Below, in pieces: positions 1-11,947 of a stretch of DNA of 64,000 bases. Source of the stretch: Hydractinia symbiolongicarpus (lineage: Eukaryota > Cnidaria > Hydrozoa > Anthoathecata > Hydractiniidae); assembly GCF_029227915.1 (NCBI RefSeq), contig NC_079880.1, forward strand, positions 18,928,001-18,992,000, written 5' to 3'. A model generated the notes under the pieces. It did no database searches. It was not told the origin of the DNA and was given only the letters and a program-made list of their open reading frames with translations. The translations under genes were made by a program, and so were the position numbers. Numbering within the stretch: position 1 is the first letter of the stretch; every line of letters starts with the position of its first letter.

Positions 1-113
1 ACGAGTTGAAGATACCAGATTTTGATGATTATTTCAAAAACAATATGGTTAGTAAGTAACCTTAAACTTTTAAGCTAGCTAGCAAGAAAAATTTTACGTT
101 TTAATGGAAAAAA

Positions 114-479
114 GTGGTTGTTAGGAACACGAAAACTATAAAAAATGAAAGATACATGAAGATTTCAGATTTCCAAGTTGTTGGGGAAAATAATGGTTTA
201 ACAATAGATCAAAATAATTATGTGCTTGGAGCTACACCAGATGGAAGAGTTAACTGCAATGGCTTTTGTGCCATCCTTAAGGTAAAATGCAGTCACTTGT
301 ACAGAGACATAGATTCAACGTTAGTTTGTTCCGTGGCGAAAAACCCTTGCATTCTCTATGACAACAATACAGAAAATATCAAAATAAATAAAGATCACAC
401 AGATTACAATCAGATACAAATGCTATCACATGTCAAACATGGTGTGATTTCATTTTTTATACCTCAAAAGGTCTTGTAA
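114..479 (+). CDS. YqaJ-like exonuclease domain fragment (ISL2EU-type transposon accessory gene)
   Basis: The 121 residues resemble the central part of the YqaJ/lambda-exonuclease-like recombinase fold: a YVLGATPDGRV segment (the family's G-x-SPDG acidic site), followed by ILKVKCSHLYRDI in the place of the usual E-x-K motif, and a YNQIQMLSH segment like the family's Q-rich helix. The usual glutamate of the E-x-K site reads as K or L here, so activity is doubtful. An upstream exon may end near position 50, where the sequence reads gtaagt. YqaJ-family proteins are known as second proteins of ISL2EU-like DNA transposons, and the convergent DDE gene at 692-1320 fits that. It is probably one exon of a gene that starts left of the window. 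The family call is fairly sure; integrity is not. Confidence 0.6.
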   Translation: MVVRNTKTIKNERYMKISDFQVVGENNGLTIDQNNYVLGATPDGRVNCNGFCAILKVKCSHLYRDIDSTLVCSVAKNPCILYDNNTENIKINKDHTDYNQIQMLSHVKHGVISFFIPQKVL

Positions 480-691
480 TCGACAGAGTGCCATTTGACA
501 TGAAATACTGGCAAGAACTACAAAAAAACATTTTACGGTTTTCTTTACATATATGCTACCACAAATCATAAAGAAAGATCAGGACAAATTGATGTAAAAT
601 AAGACCTGTATATATTTGTAATGTATATATATATCACTCTTTTTGTAAATATTTTTGATTTAAAACATTGCTTCAGTCTAAAGCTGTTTGT

Positions 692-1320
692 TTACTTTAA
701 AATAGGGTCTTGAAAATTTGTGAGAATACCACATACCGAAATAATTTGATTCAGGGAGTTCAACATGTTTACTGGAATAACTCGATCGAATATTCGAAAA
801 CATTTGAGTCGTTGAATCATTTTTTCCACATGAATTCTTTCTGATGCTATTTGTTGACTTTTGACTACTTCAGACTCTGAAAATTGCTCGCGTCCTTTCA
901 AAAATGATGGCATAATTAATTCCACACTAAGAGGTGTTACATAGTCCTCTATCAAAAAACCTCGATCAGCCATAATAGCATCTCCTGCCTGCCAAAGTTC
1001 TGGAAATAATAACCACTTTTGACAACAATATCTTTATCTGAGATGCTACCGGGGTAGGCACTCGATATAAATGTGAAACTTCCACCAGGAGCAATGCCAA
1101 CAAGTACTTTAACGGTGGTGTGACTTTTGTATTCTGAGTACATCATTTTGTGTAAATATAAAGATGAAGGCACTGCAATTTTAAACTCTACACAATCTAT
1201 AATGCATCGTACGTTTGCAAATCTTTCTTTCATACTAGCTGGCATACTTTCTTGAACTTGACTGCGGGAAGGCCAAATGCATATTGTTCCTAGCTTAACA
1301 TACATATATAATTTACCCAC
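692..1320 (-). pseudogene. DDE_Tnp_4-type transposase, ISL2EU/IS5-like, frameshifted
   Basis: Two overlapping minus frames together make a transposase catalytic region. The upstream frame (952-1320) has IIDCVEFKI, with the first catalytic Asp, and SAYPGSISDKDI. The downstream frame (692-973 and a little beyond) has MADRGFLIED, with the second Asp, and IASERIHVEKMIQRLK, with the Glu. This spacing is typical of the THAP/DDE_Tnp_4 families. The AGDAI segment that should precede MADRGF is in the wrong frame, so a frameshift lies near 985-1005. The gene ends convergently with the YqaJ-like gene. The copy is therefore a decayed two-gene DNA transposon. Confidence 0.75.
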
Positions 1321-1460
1321 GTTTGAAAAGTATTTGTTACAGTATATCCAGACACTTCAAACAAATATGATAAATGGCAAACATCAAAGTTTCTTCGCAT
1401 TCTAACAAGGGTAATTTAAAAACTTTCAAGAGGGACAGCATAAATGGTCTACTTCTATCA

Positions 1461-1634
1461 CTAAAATTTTGACATCTTGATTATTGTAAAGAATAACATT
1501 TTCTTCATTTTGTCCTGGGTTATAGATATTAATTCATTTTCAAATTCAATCAGGCTACCATTATTGCATCCCCAGGCAGCACATTGATTTACTTGAGATC
1601 TTTTATGTTTTTTCTTCGTACTCCCCTCCGACAT
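1461..1634 (-). CDS. THAP zinc-finger N-terminal exon of the same transposase
   Basis: The first ATG gives MSEGSTKKKHKRSQ, followed by CAAWGCNNGS, which matches the start of a THAP domain (C-x(2-4)-C with the xxGCNN signature). Basic residues precede it, as is common when the THAP domain binds transposon ends. It lies immediately upstream, in transcription order, of the DDE region, so it is probably the DNA-binding exon of that protein. The later THAP residues (C-x2-H, AVPTF-like box) are not visible in this frame, so the domain is split by an intron or broken. Confidence 0.45.
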   Translation of the reverse strand: MSEGSTKKKHKRSQVNQCAAWGCNNGSLIEFENELISITQDKMKKMLFFTIIKMSKF

Positions 1635-2095
1635 TTTGTTTACAAAAAGGTTTAGCACCGCTTGTCTCGTTTTCAATACGAGGCATACTATTGCGCAATA
1701 ATTTATGAAAAAGTCTATTCACACTCTATTTCGTCATTTGGAAATCATGTTCTGCACAACATTCTTCTGCACGAATGTCAGCACCTTTGACTTCAGAAGA
1801 AAACAATGAAACGAGCACTATAATTTTAATGCTTCTATCAAGGATTTTTGATAACAGCACTAAGCCTTAGTACTCCTTAGTGCTCCAAAAACAGCAGTAA
1901 TGAGTGACAATAACCACTAAGGAGCGTTGAGACTGATTCTTACTTAGGAAAAAGCACGAAATATCGATTTACACCTTTTACTTACAGATGTGTTGCAAAT
2001 GTTTACAAAGTTTCGTATATGCGCACGCATCATAACTTGAAACAAAAGAAGGATCACATAATGCTATTTACGTTATTTTTTTAGATTTGTAGAAT

Positions 2096-2200
2096 TGATG
2101 ATGAGGTGACAAAACAGCTAGCTGTAATGATATTTCTTGTCTAATGACAGCTGGTTCTACTATAGTTAGAGGTTGCAACCCTCTAGAGATTTCACAAAAA
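2096..2200 (-). repeat. LINE 3' terminal tail, family 2 (5'-truncated copy)
   Basis: The stretch from gatgatgaggtgacaaaac to ccctctagagattt matches the left end of the longer copy at 31764 almost base for base. It begins with a short (TGA)n tract, as expected of a LINE 3' tail read on the minus strand. It contains the CTAGAGGG..CCCTCTAG-type hairpin. Sequence similarity to the longer copies stops about 100 bases in. Confidence 0.6.
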
Positions 2201-2423
2201 AATGCACTGAAATGGTTGTTTTCTCAATACTACCTCCTAATTTTAGCTTCTTTGTTTTTTTACTTCATATCTTCAGTCGTTGCAGTCTGTTCTTTATATT
2301 TTTGCCTGCGCACGTACGTCACGCCGCAACTCATTTTCTTTATTACAAGGAACAATGGACAAAATATACATTGACCTTATAGACTAACATAAGGTACAAA
2401 AAAACACAAGGAGGATAATCAAT

Positions 2424-2780
2424 TGATGATGAAGTGACAAAACAGCAAGCTGTACTGATAATACTTGTCTAAGGACAGTTGGTTACGTCTATGTAGAGGT
2501 TGTACCCTCTAAAGATTCCGAATTAATCCAAAATCTTCCTTGTTGCAAGGATTTGGCGAAATTTGCATTGACCACTTTGATTAACATAAAAGTAATACAG
2601 TACACAAGAACAAAAAAGATCAAACTTCGAATACAAATACTTGTTCACAGAAGACATTATACAAAACAATGATGAACAACAGCTACAATGAGAAACAATA
2701 AAAACAACCGATTCAAACTGAATCAAGGAGTACATAAAATAATTAAATCTTATTATAAAGTGAATATCCTTAATTCAAAA
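2424..2780 (-). repeat. LINE 3' UTR fragment, family 2
   Basis: A second, more diverged tail starts at gatgatgaagtgacaaaac and keeps the ccctctaaagatt hairpin, the cttgcaaggattt box, and the caaactgaat...cttattataaagtgaatatcc segment found at 20.9-21.1 kb and 31.9-32.0 kb. No coding sequence remains. The 2781-3700 stretch that follows shows nothing I can name. Confidence 0.55.
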
Positions 2781-3807
2781 TAAATTAAACAAGGCCAAAG
2801 AACCTTGAACAGTACCAAAAACCTTAATGCCTGAGCGATGTCAGATGAGGAGGCAGACGAGAATGGTCAGATTTTCAGAAGTCTTCTGGGCGTGAAGAAT
2901 CAACAACAGATTTAATCCAAAAATGTGATGCTGCGCTTCGTATTGTTATAGTCTATGGAGAACCCTCAGAAAGGGAACATAACATTCATTGCTTAGAATT
3001 TGATAATCAGAATAGTCTGAACAACGATGAAAACGTACAGTCAATAAGTAACAGTGCAAACGTAGCTGTATAACTAATATTAACATGTGTAACTGTGTAT
3101 ATATTACTTTTTTCATCTAAATGTACATTACCTTTTTTATTTACTATTTTTAAAATAAAGAAACTTTTTAAAAAATATGTACAAGTATAAAGATTTTACG
3201 GCGAAAGTTGAATAAGTTACATGTGATTTAGACCTACTGTCCTGATCCTTGGCGTAACAAATTGACATGTATAATAAACGTAGAAATATCCTTCCTTTTT
3301 ATGACTATACCATTGACGTGTTAAAGTAGGTAAACTAAAAATTCGATTCTATCATACATTCTATTTTCTTCCAACATTCCATCAAACATAGAAATATAAT
3401 GTTTGATGAAACATTTGATCAGTTTGCGCTGGCCTCAAGAATCAATGGTGAGATAATACATGTTGAGAATTAACGAAAGTCTAGGCTGGTAAGAAATGCA
3501 GATTGTAATTTTGTTGAATAAGTAAAAATGCGGATATTTATTATGTGGTATAAGTAATTTAATACTTCTATAAGAATACATGTACGAAAAAAAACTAGAT
3601 TAAAACGTACATATTCAGACACGTTTCACGCAAATCTCAATGATATAAATCCCTTTCGGAATTAAGACTTCTTTAATACAGGGTCACTATTTTGTGCTAT
3701 AGAATGTTATGCCAGGTAATACTTTAACTACGATGTATTAATTTATAATAAAACGTTACAAAAAATCTCTCTCTTACTGCTGTTATTAAATGTATTTGTA
3801 AAATTTT

Positions 3808-3983
3808 AAGTAGATATACAATAGGTAAACATAGGTTATTAAGTAGATATACAATAGGTAAACATAGGTTATTGAGATTTATTAACCCGAGGTGATTTAT
3901 ATTCAACGACGCGCAGCGGAGTTGAATATAATATCACGGAGGGTTAATAAATCCAATAACCTATGTTTACCTATTGTATATAT
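3808..3983. repeat. 33-bp perfect tandem duplication flowing into a long fold-back hairpin
   Basis: Positions 3808-3840 and 3841-3873 are identical copies of a 33-base unit that starts aagtagatatacaatagg. From about 3846 the DNA forms a near-palindrome. The left arm (acaataggtaaacataggtt..tattaaccc) is mirrored by gggttaataa..aacctatgtttacctattgt ending near 3983. The centre (ttatattcaacgacgcgcagcggagttgaatata) is itself self-complementary. This looks like a fold-back MITE. Confidence 0.75.
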
Positions 3984-5263
3984 GTTTTATTATATACCCA
4001 AAAGAGATTGTTATAATTAATATTACTTATTTTGTTTTGTGTTTGTTTTGTTTTCGTTTCATTTTATAGTGTAGATCGAAACATTTTTTTGTGAAATCGA
4101 CAGTCCCCGAAGCGATTCATTTTTGTTTCGATTTCTTTGTTTTGATGTTTTTGTAAAAAGAATTTTCTCGACAAAAAAGTTCCCGCCATTTCACGTGTTT
4201 GGAAATCGACCAATCAGAAAACGGACCACTAAGAAACAACCAATCACAGTTAATTACGATAAAAATTAATGAGGCGGAAAGGATAAAATCAAAACATGCG
4301 TTTACGAATGTTTTGTCAAAACTATTATTACGTCACAAGCATTGAATAATACGGGTGGAATACGATTATTTATTCAATGGCTGTTTTTGCTTACGGGTAT
4401 ATAATAATAATGGATAAAGTTTATTTTTGGTCGCCGAGTTAACCAGCTATAATTCTTATTCTATAACGTTTACTGAACGATATAAAGTTAAATCTTGTTA
4501 AAATTCTGTCTTACTATGCTGACAGCCCTATAAATTTAAAAAAAATCTATCAGCGTTATCTATTTGTAAAATTGTATCGAAGATTTCTTGTTTTTATGCA
4601 AATGAAGTTTTAAACTAGAGGTTTTGGTCCTTCAAAGAACAAGTTCAGATAAAATAAAATAATTCTTTCTTTTTCCAAGAATTTAATTGCCATGAACAAA
4701 AATTGGGCAAATAGCCAAAGGTTGGGCCAGGACTTCTGTGAAGGTTGCAAAAGTCTCCACTCATATTTCTGAACCAAGGCGCCAGAGACCTCAAAAGAGT
4801 TCTCAGAACAGATTTAAAAACTAAGCATCATTTCTTTTCAATAGATGCAGCTTCCATCTGTCCTACATTGTCCAAATCGTGTGACTGGGGGTGATCCATT
4901 AAGGATTTCCGCACCTTAGGAGTCGGGGTCTACGTGGGTTAGCAAAAGTGCAGAATGTCCATCGATTCAAGAATGATTGGTATAGTGTATGTCAAAGATT
5001 GGAATGAAATAAAAAAAAATCGTAAAAAAGTAAAGTTGTATGACTTCAAAAAAAGGTGTGATGTTGCCATTTAAGAAAGGTATAGTTTTTTATTCACTGT
5101 TAATTAAAATTATAAAAACAAAGTCTTAAATAATTTATTGCATAAAACATGTATAATTATTGTATAATTTAACTGGCCATGATACAATATAATTTGCTTT
5201 GTCGTGTTTTGTTCATTCGCTGGAATGGAGTTCTTTATACAACTAAGTCAATTTTGTGACTTA
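3984..5263. other. Intergenic DNA, no gene seen
   Basis: AT-rich DNA with many stops in all frames. A weak inverted pair (attatataccc near 3990, gggtatataat near 4396) may mark a small decayed MITE. A short patch near 4765 (catatttctgaacc) also occurs in the LINE 3' UTRs at 21.8 and 27.8 kb. Nothing else is supported. Confidence 0.4.
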
Positions 5264-5554
5264 AGGCCCGTTTCCACTCAGGAAAATTTTCCTCGGAAAA
5301 GAAAAAATTCCGAATTGCACATGCGCAGTATATCAAAACAGAGGTGGTTCTTTTTTGCCGCTGGAAAAGTTGAAACAAAAATAAAAGTTGAAAATTTTCA
5401 ACTTTTTTTTTCTTTACGGCGGAAAAAATATTTTCAACCAATCAAATCGACTTAAATTGGACAAAAATGGTAGCTGAAATTGCTGAATGTAGAGTAAACA
5501 AACAAAAAAATAGCAAACAACACTAGTAGTGATGAAACTTCAAGGGAAGACGAA

Positions 5555-6082
5555 ATGATTATAAGAAACAAGTTATTTTTTGAGCATGTGAAGCGACAAC
5601 AGAGAATTTGTAGCATTGGACAACCAAGAACACCGCAGATACGTGTGCGATATCCTGTTCGTTCTGCTGTGATGATCCCTTCAGCACCAGCAGCTAGTGC
5701 CACAGGTACATCTCCCCTTCCATCACCTGTATCTTGTTTTCAACAACGCTTTTCTGGCATTATAAGTCCTGGCATTGTTTCTGGCATTGCAAGTCCTTCA
5801 GTTCCAAGTGCCCAAGAGAATGCTGATGACTCAGAACAGCAGCAAGATCTTGCTGATAAATCTACTTGTGAAGAAGAACGTGAAGAACTCTCTGTTCATG
5901 AAAGGTTAGTAAACCTAATGCCAGAGTACTCGTGCATATGGAAAGTGTACTCAACAGAATACAAAGACAAAGACAGAAAAATAAGGTCCTGGGAGGAAAT
6001 TTCAAAAAGATTGGGAGGCTTAGCTACTAGCTACCTTTTTTGCTTAGTTTGTACAAAACTAAAAAATATTTTTCAGTTTTAG
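5555..6082 (+). CDS. Harbinger MADF DNA-binding protein, exon 1
   Basis: The ATG at 5555 is the first in a frame that stops shortly upstream. The product has a Ser/Pro/Ala-rich, disordered N-terminal half, an acidic stretch near residue 90, and then ERLVNLMPEYSCIWKVYSTE..RSWEEISKRLGG. That is the first half of a MADF (Myb/SANT-like) domain with its conserved aromatic residues. After about residue 158 the reading runs into intron sequence. The second half of the MADF domain is found at 16.95 kb, beyond the nested transposon, so the two are exons of one gene. In Harbinger elements this protein helps the transposase into the nucleus and onto the ends. Confidence 0.75.
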   Translation: MIIRNKLFFEHVKRQQRICSIGQPRTPQIRVRYPVRSAVMIPSAPAASATGTSPLPSPVSCFQQRFSGIISPGIVSGIASPSVPSAQENADDSEQQQDLADKSTCEEEREELSVHERLVNLMPEYSCIWKVYSTEYKDKDRKIRSWEEISKRLGGLATSYLFCLVCTKLKNIFQF

Positions 6083-6649
6083 ATGTCTAGCCATACATGT
6101 ACTTTCAAATTTCCACGAATTAATGATATTTCTTAATTTTTTCGTGGGTTTTATTTTTGCAAATAGTAGCTATCTCGGGCAACTTACGGACAGTCCCTAA
6201 CAGGCCAATGTAGTGATCTCACTATGGGGAAAGAACTTTTCATGTCGGTTTTTAGGCTAAAACGTAGCTTTTGATGGACTGTTCTTAAAAAAAGCTGTTA
6301 AAATATTATAAACTAAAAAATGACGTCACAGCGTCGATTTCAAGTTTCCTTGTCGGTTCGTTTAATTGAATTTATTCAAAAATACGGCTCCCGGAAACTT
6401 TTAACAGCTTTTTTGCTAGTCACTGACATATCAGGCACGAATTGTGACAGATAAAATATTTACAGGTTGCCCGCGCATAGTGAGAACACTGATTTCCGAC
6501 AGTTTTTCAAATATTTCGTCAAAATAGGGCATTTTCGTCAACATTTGACGACAGTGTCGACAGAATACGTCGAGTTTTTCCGTAATGTTAGCAGAAGCGC
6601 GAAAATTGAAAATATATAAACATTATTTTTGCCGAACAATTACTGCAGT

Positions 6650-9600
6650 ATGGGAACTTTTTTTCAATGTGCGTTTATGAGAGCTGAAGTAATACGCAGT
6701 ACTCAAAGTATTAGTTATCGCAACAAAGATGTACGTTTTAATAATTTTTTGGCTATGTTTCCGCATCAATCAAGAACTAAGGAATACTTTAACAGAAAGG
6801 CCGGCGAGCTTAATGCATTTGTCAGAAAATTTAAATGGATGGGCAAAAAAAGGTGTAAGTACCTGGAGGAGTTTTTAAGAGAAAAGTGGTTAAAGCTGGA
6901 CAGTTACAAGCAAAAATATCATACAACGCACGAATGTGTAGGATGCAGTTCACTTAAAGCCGATATAAATACATTTCCAATTTCAACAACACACAGACGC
7001 AAAAAACCTAATCGGTTAAAAACACCCTTAGCTGATATCACAAATACACCAGATACACCAATAAATATTACTCTCGAAATTCCGCACACAAAAAATGACA
7101 TTTCATATATGAAAGGAGCAGCCGAGTTTGTTCTTGACAGTGTCAATGACAAATGGGATAAAATATTTGATACACCGTTTACTAAAATTTTGACGAAAGT
7201 GAAATCAGCTAACGTTGCGGAAGTAAAAACAAATTGCGAAAAGAAAAGAGAGTTAAGGCAAAAAAATACAAAAATTAAAAAATGCCTGGAAAAAAAATGT
7301 TTTGGTCAAGGCAAAGTCATGGATACGATTTTGGGAATCAGACAGTCCAAATCTACCTACAAAAAATCAAGATCCATTCAGTATCTTGAGAATAAAGAAA
7401 AAGCAGTTGAAAGAATGATTGGTAAGAACAAATTTATTTATTTTTTATCCAATATTAGAGCAATGTTATAAATACATATTTTATATATATATATATATAT
7501 ATACATCTATAAATATATGTACAGCAACTGTTTCCAACATATGTAAAACTAATTTTAGAACAAGTTAGAACTATACTGGGCTGTATGATTTTTTACAATT
7601 TTTGTACAAAAACAAACGTTACACACTTTTTAGCAGGAATAAAAGAACTAAAAAATGTTTAAAACATAATAATAAACAAACCAAATTAAACAAACAAACA
7701 AACAAACAAACAAACAAATAACCATCTTTTTAGGAAGAAAACAATCACTGCAATCTCAAACAGATGATACACCAATGAAGAAAAAGAGGCATAGTCCAGA
7801 CACGAATAAAATTAATTTTGACAAAAATGCACTGTTAGAAGAAGTAAAGCATATGGAAGATGGTTCAAAGGTAGTTACGAATATAATATTCTGTAAACAG
7901 TACTTACAATATCCATTAACACACGGATAATGCGTCGTAAATACGAAAAATTTCCAGGTAAGAATCTAAAGAATAATGTTTTACACATTACAACAGCTTT
8001 TTCCTGATTTTCCAATTTTTGAAAGCTTTTTTTTAATAAATTTTGTATTTTTATCACACAAATTTGTAGTTTTAAATATTCTAATGTATATATACTACTT
8101 TTGTTCTACTACTGTTCTATGAACTTTATAATCTGTAATACTACTGTTCTATAAATTGTAAAATGTATAATACTGTACCAAAAAGATGTATATATATACT
8201 TTACAGATGGTAGTGGTGTTTCAGTACCAATGCCTCCCACATTTGAAAAGATAAAGAAGGAAGTTTTAAAAAAAATTGAAACAGGAGAGATCTTACTTGG
8301 GTCTTTAATTTAACCAAAAAAGTATAAAAAGATAGTAATGAAAAATGGTCAAATATCAATAGAGGAGTTTACAGTTTCTGGTAGATGCATTTCAATGAGC
8401 GAAATACGCAAGAAAATCTTTCTAGAACATGAACAAATGGGTATATTGAGAAATAAATATTCAACTTTAACAAGATATCTTATACTGTGGTCAGACCATG
8501 CATCAATTCTCAATGCTGGACATTTACTGCTGACTGTCAAAGTTGTGTATGATGATGAAATATTTTATACTGATGAAGAAATGTTTGTTAAAATAGGTAA
8601 TACACAAATTGTTGTTTTATATATATTTTAAATTCAATGTCTTATGAAAAACATTAGGCTGAGATTATGCTAGAACTTTGTAAAATAAACATTCAGAATT
8701 GACATTTTGTTTCTAAAATAAATCTAACAAAAATATTGAACACCTTAAAATCAAACTGTGCTTCTTCTTAAACGCATTTTAAATGTTTCTTTATTTAACA
8801 TTTGTTTACAAGGCATTTCATATAACGTACAAGAATTGGTGGAATGTCCATCAATATACATAGTTGGATTTGCTAAAGATAGTATTGCTGAAAAGCTGTC
8901 CTATGTAGAGACAAGACTTAGTGACATAAGAGCCATGTCGGAGGAAATTATTGTCAATGGCATAAGATTGGTGGATGTGATGAGGTTTTTTCATGGTGGG
9001 TGTTATTTTACTACAGTGCATTTAAATGGGGGAAAATAAGTCAAAATACAGGTATCTTAAGAGAAGTAACTAGCTAGAATAAAAATTTCCAAACAATTAG
9101 AAGACTGTGTATATCATATTGATATTTATAATTTTCATTTTTAAATTGAAGTTTAAAAATTAAATTATTTTTTTGTTTCTTTAAGTATAATGTGTAACAA
9201 TTTCTAGAAAAAATACAATTTTGTGTGAGCTGAATTTCGCAAACATTGCAAAAATGATAATGATTCGGAGCACCACAGTTTGCATTAGCAATCAAAAAAT
9301 TTTAGGAACAACTTATTTTAAGTTGCAATATCAAAAAATTTTATTTACAAAAATTAGTCCCTTAATGCTATTTTTAGAATGAAAAATGTATAATTAGTTT
9401 GATTTATACATAGGTGACCATCCAGAGATACAATATGAAAGTGGCAATTTGCATGGAGGAAATCATCCATGCATTTGCGGATGTAAGAAAAGCAGATTTA
9501 ATGATATTGCACATGTTTACAGCAATAATATAATGTCTTTAGAAGACAGAAGACAAAAGGTACACCATTTACAATTTATATACAAGTTAAAATAATACAC

Positions 9601-11947
9601 TATATACTTTGAATAAGCAATGCAAAACACAGGAAAATCTTAAATATCAACTAAACTAATTTAGCATTAACTTAATTCCTTATGATTATTTCTTAACGTT
9701 TGTACTCATTATGTAGGTTATTGCCGGACCAGCTGGAAGATTATGCAAGGCGATATCCCCATTTCAACAACTCAAAGTTGATGCTTTGAGCTTAGAAGTT
9801 AATTACAGAAATCTTGATCGTAACATATCAACGTACGAAAAACTACATAAAAAAGATCTTGAACTATTGTTGAAAAATCATTTGGCAGGTCAGTAAATTT
9901 AATTAATTATTTGTTAATTTACTCATTTTGTTGTGAAATTCATAACACATATATATATATGTGAAACCGTTTTATTTATTTAATTGAGTGAGTCATTCAT
10001 ATATTTACTATTTTCTTTATGTTAAGGAATCTCACGTGCCCCAGCTCTTTGTTATGGTAATGAGCATGATACCATGGCTTCATTGAATCTTGAAGAATAC
10101 GAAGTTATGCCAATTGAACCACTACATGACTGCAAGGGGCATATAAAAAATGTGTGGGATGTCCTGCCTGAGATTTTAATACCTAAGGAGTATAAAATAT
10201 TCCAACAATCCTTGGATGCCACATATGGTTATAAAGATAAAATCAGAGGATCAGACTACCGAATGTCAACAATAGCGGTTTAAGCAATGAAAAACAATTG
10301 CAGGAACAAAATTGAAGACCTTTTGTACACTTTGATGGAGATAGTACGTTTAGCCTACATGAAGTCACAAAAAAGATCACCAAAATTTATTCTACGCATA
10401 CATAATGTGACCTTTCAGCATGCAATGTTATGTCAGTCTGTACTTGGAAATAACCTGAAAACAATAACAAAAGAAAAACTCTATGCCATATATTTTCATT
10501 CCCTGACCGCTCACCTGCCTGAGGTGTCAAGAATTGTTGCTCCAAGCTCCTTACATTCAGAAAATGAAGAGCAGTTGTTCAGTAAAATAAATCAAATCAG
10601 CTTGGGAACATCATCAAGAACGTTGGAGTCTATACGTGATAATAGTATCGTTCGCATTCAAGAAGAGCAAAAATTCAATATGAAGAATGCTAGAAGAAAA
10701 ACATCTTCCAGCACTTCTAAAATATCAATGTTTTACAAGTCTATTGTTGGTAAGTTTTAATTAGGCGTAATATATATCATAAAAGCTATTTTTTTAATTT
10801 CCCAAATCAGTCAATAAAAAGTTTCGATCGTGAGATTTTAATAAGCTAAATTGTTTTGCGAAATCATGAAATCCAGAAAAATTTCTTTAATTGAAAAAAG
10901 AATCTGAAACACGTTCTTCAAATTTGTAACCTTCATAAATAGTGTATATACAACAATTATCCACATTTTTTTCCTATACGAAATTAATGAGCACAAAGTC
11001 TCGTGTTAAATTTTAGATGGAGGGAAAAGAAGCAGTTTTGATATAAATCTACCAACACGGAAATATCAAGCTCATTTAGAAAGACTGGCAGACTTTCTAG
11101 TTTGTGGTGCTGGTGTTTGGTGGCACATGGATGAAGATAAAAAACGAGTAATATTTCATGATGGAGAGGAGGATGATAATGTCAGGGATGAAGGACCGCT
11201 AATGAGCCACTTCAAAAGGGACAACCTTCCATCCATAGCAAGGCATATTAAAATTTGCTGGGAAAGATGTGTGGAAGGTAACATTGAGTTACCAATTGAA
11301 CAAATTAATTTATTTGATATCAATGGTGACTTTTTAAAGTGCAAAACATTTCAGGATTCCATATGCAAAATAAATAAGGAAACAATGGTAGAAGACAAAA
11401 CAAATATGGAAGCAAATGTAGAGATGTGCGAAACAAACAGGGCTGACTTACCAGGAAGCGAAGATAACAATGAAGTTACTGAAGTTTCACTAGAGGACAA
11501 CCTGGAATACTTGACATGGATGATAAAGCCGTCGATTTTGAAAAATTTATACAGGTAAAGGAAAATCATTCTTCCAAGTTAGTAACAAAAATGGTTGTTA
11601 CACAGAACAGCGATTTGCTTGTGTCTAGCGTTGGTAAGATGATTGCACATGTTATTGGACACTCAGTAAAATTGCAAGAGTTTGATAAACATCATGTCTT
11701 ATTTAAAAATACAAAAAGCGAAAACTCAAGAAAAAGGTGTAAAGATTTAATTTTTCATTTCCGCAAATTGATTATGGATGCTCAACAGGAAGCACAAGTT
11801 TGTATTCAAACTTGGGAAAAACAGTTTGTAGACAAAAATTTGAAGGTGCCAAGTATAAATGACTTGCGGTTAAATGACACCTGCAGGGAAAAATATAAAA
11901 TAAATAACATTGCTCAGAAACTTTTAGATCAATGGAGGAAGATATAA
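6650..11947 (+). pseudogene. Multi-exon transposon gene of an unclassified invertebrate family, with stops
   Basis: Plausible exons: 6650-7421 (ends at gtaaga), 7734-7870, 8217-8597, 8813-8995, 9414-9559, 9717-9888, 10027-10750, and about 11015-11947. Junctions are phase-consistent; for example FFHG joins DHPEIQYESG across 8995/9414. Recognisable features are a Cys-rich CICGCKK segment in exon 5, then AGPAGRLCKAI, a SAP-like Leu/Lys-rich stretch, PALCYGNEHDTMASLNL and EPLHDCKGHIKN. I know this arrangement from uncharacterised cnidarian proteins but know no proven function; a transposase role is inference. The copy is damaged: in-frame TAA at about 8312 and 10281, and a frameshift near 11500. 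Confidence 0.6.
7679..7719. repeat. (CAAA)n microsatellite
   Basis: About ten tandem caaa units lie in the intron just before the acceptor at 7733. A (TA)n tract lies upstream at about 7480-7503. Confidence 0.8.

Noticed and set aside
1857-1885. agcactaag..cttagtgct hairpin as the ISL2EU terminal repeat
   Set aside because: Short local palindrome only; the partner end would lie left of the window.
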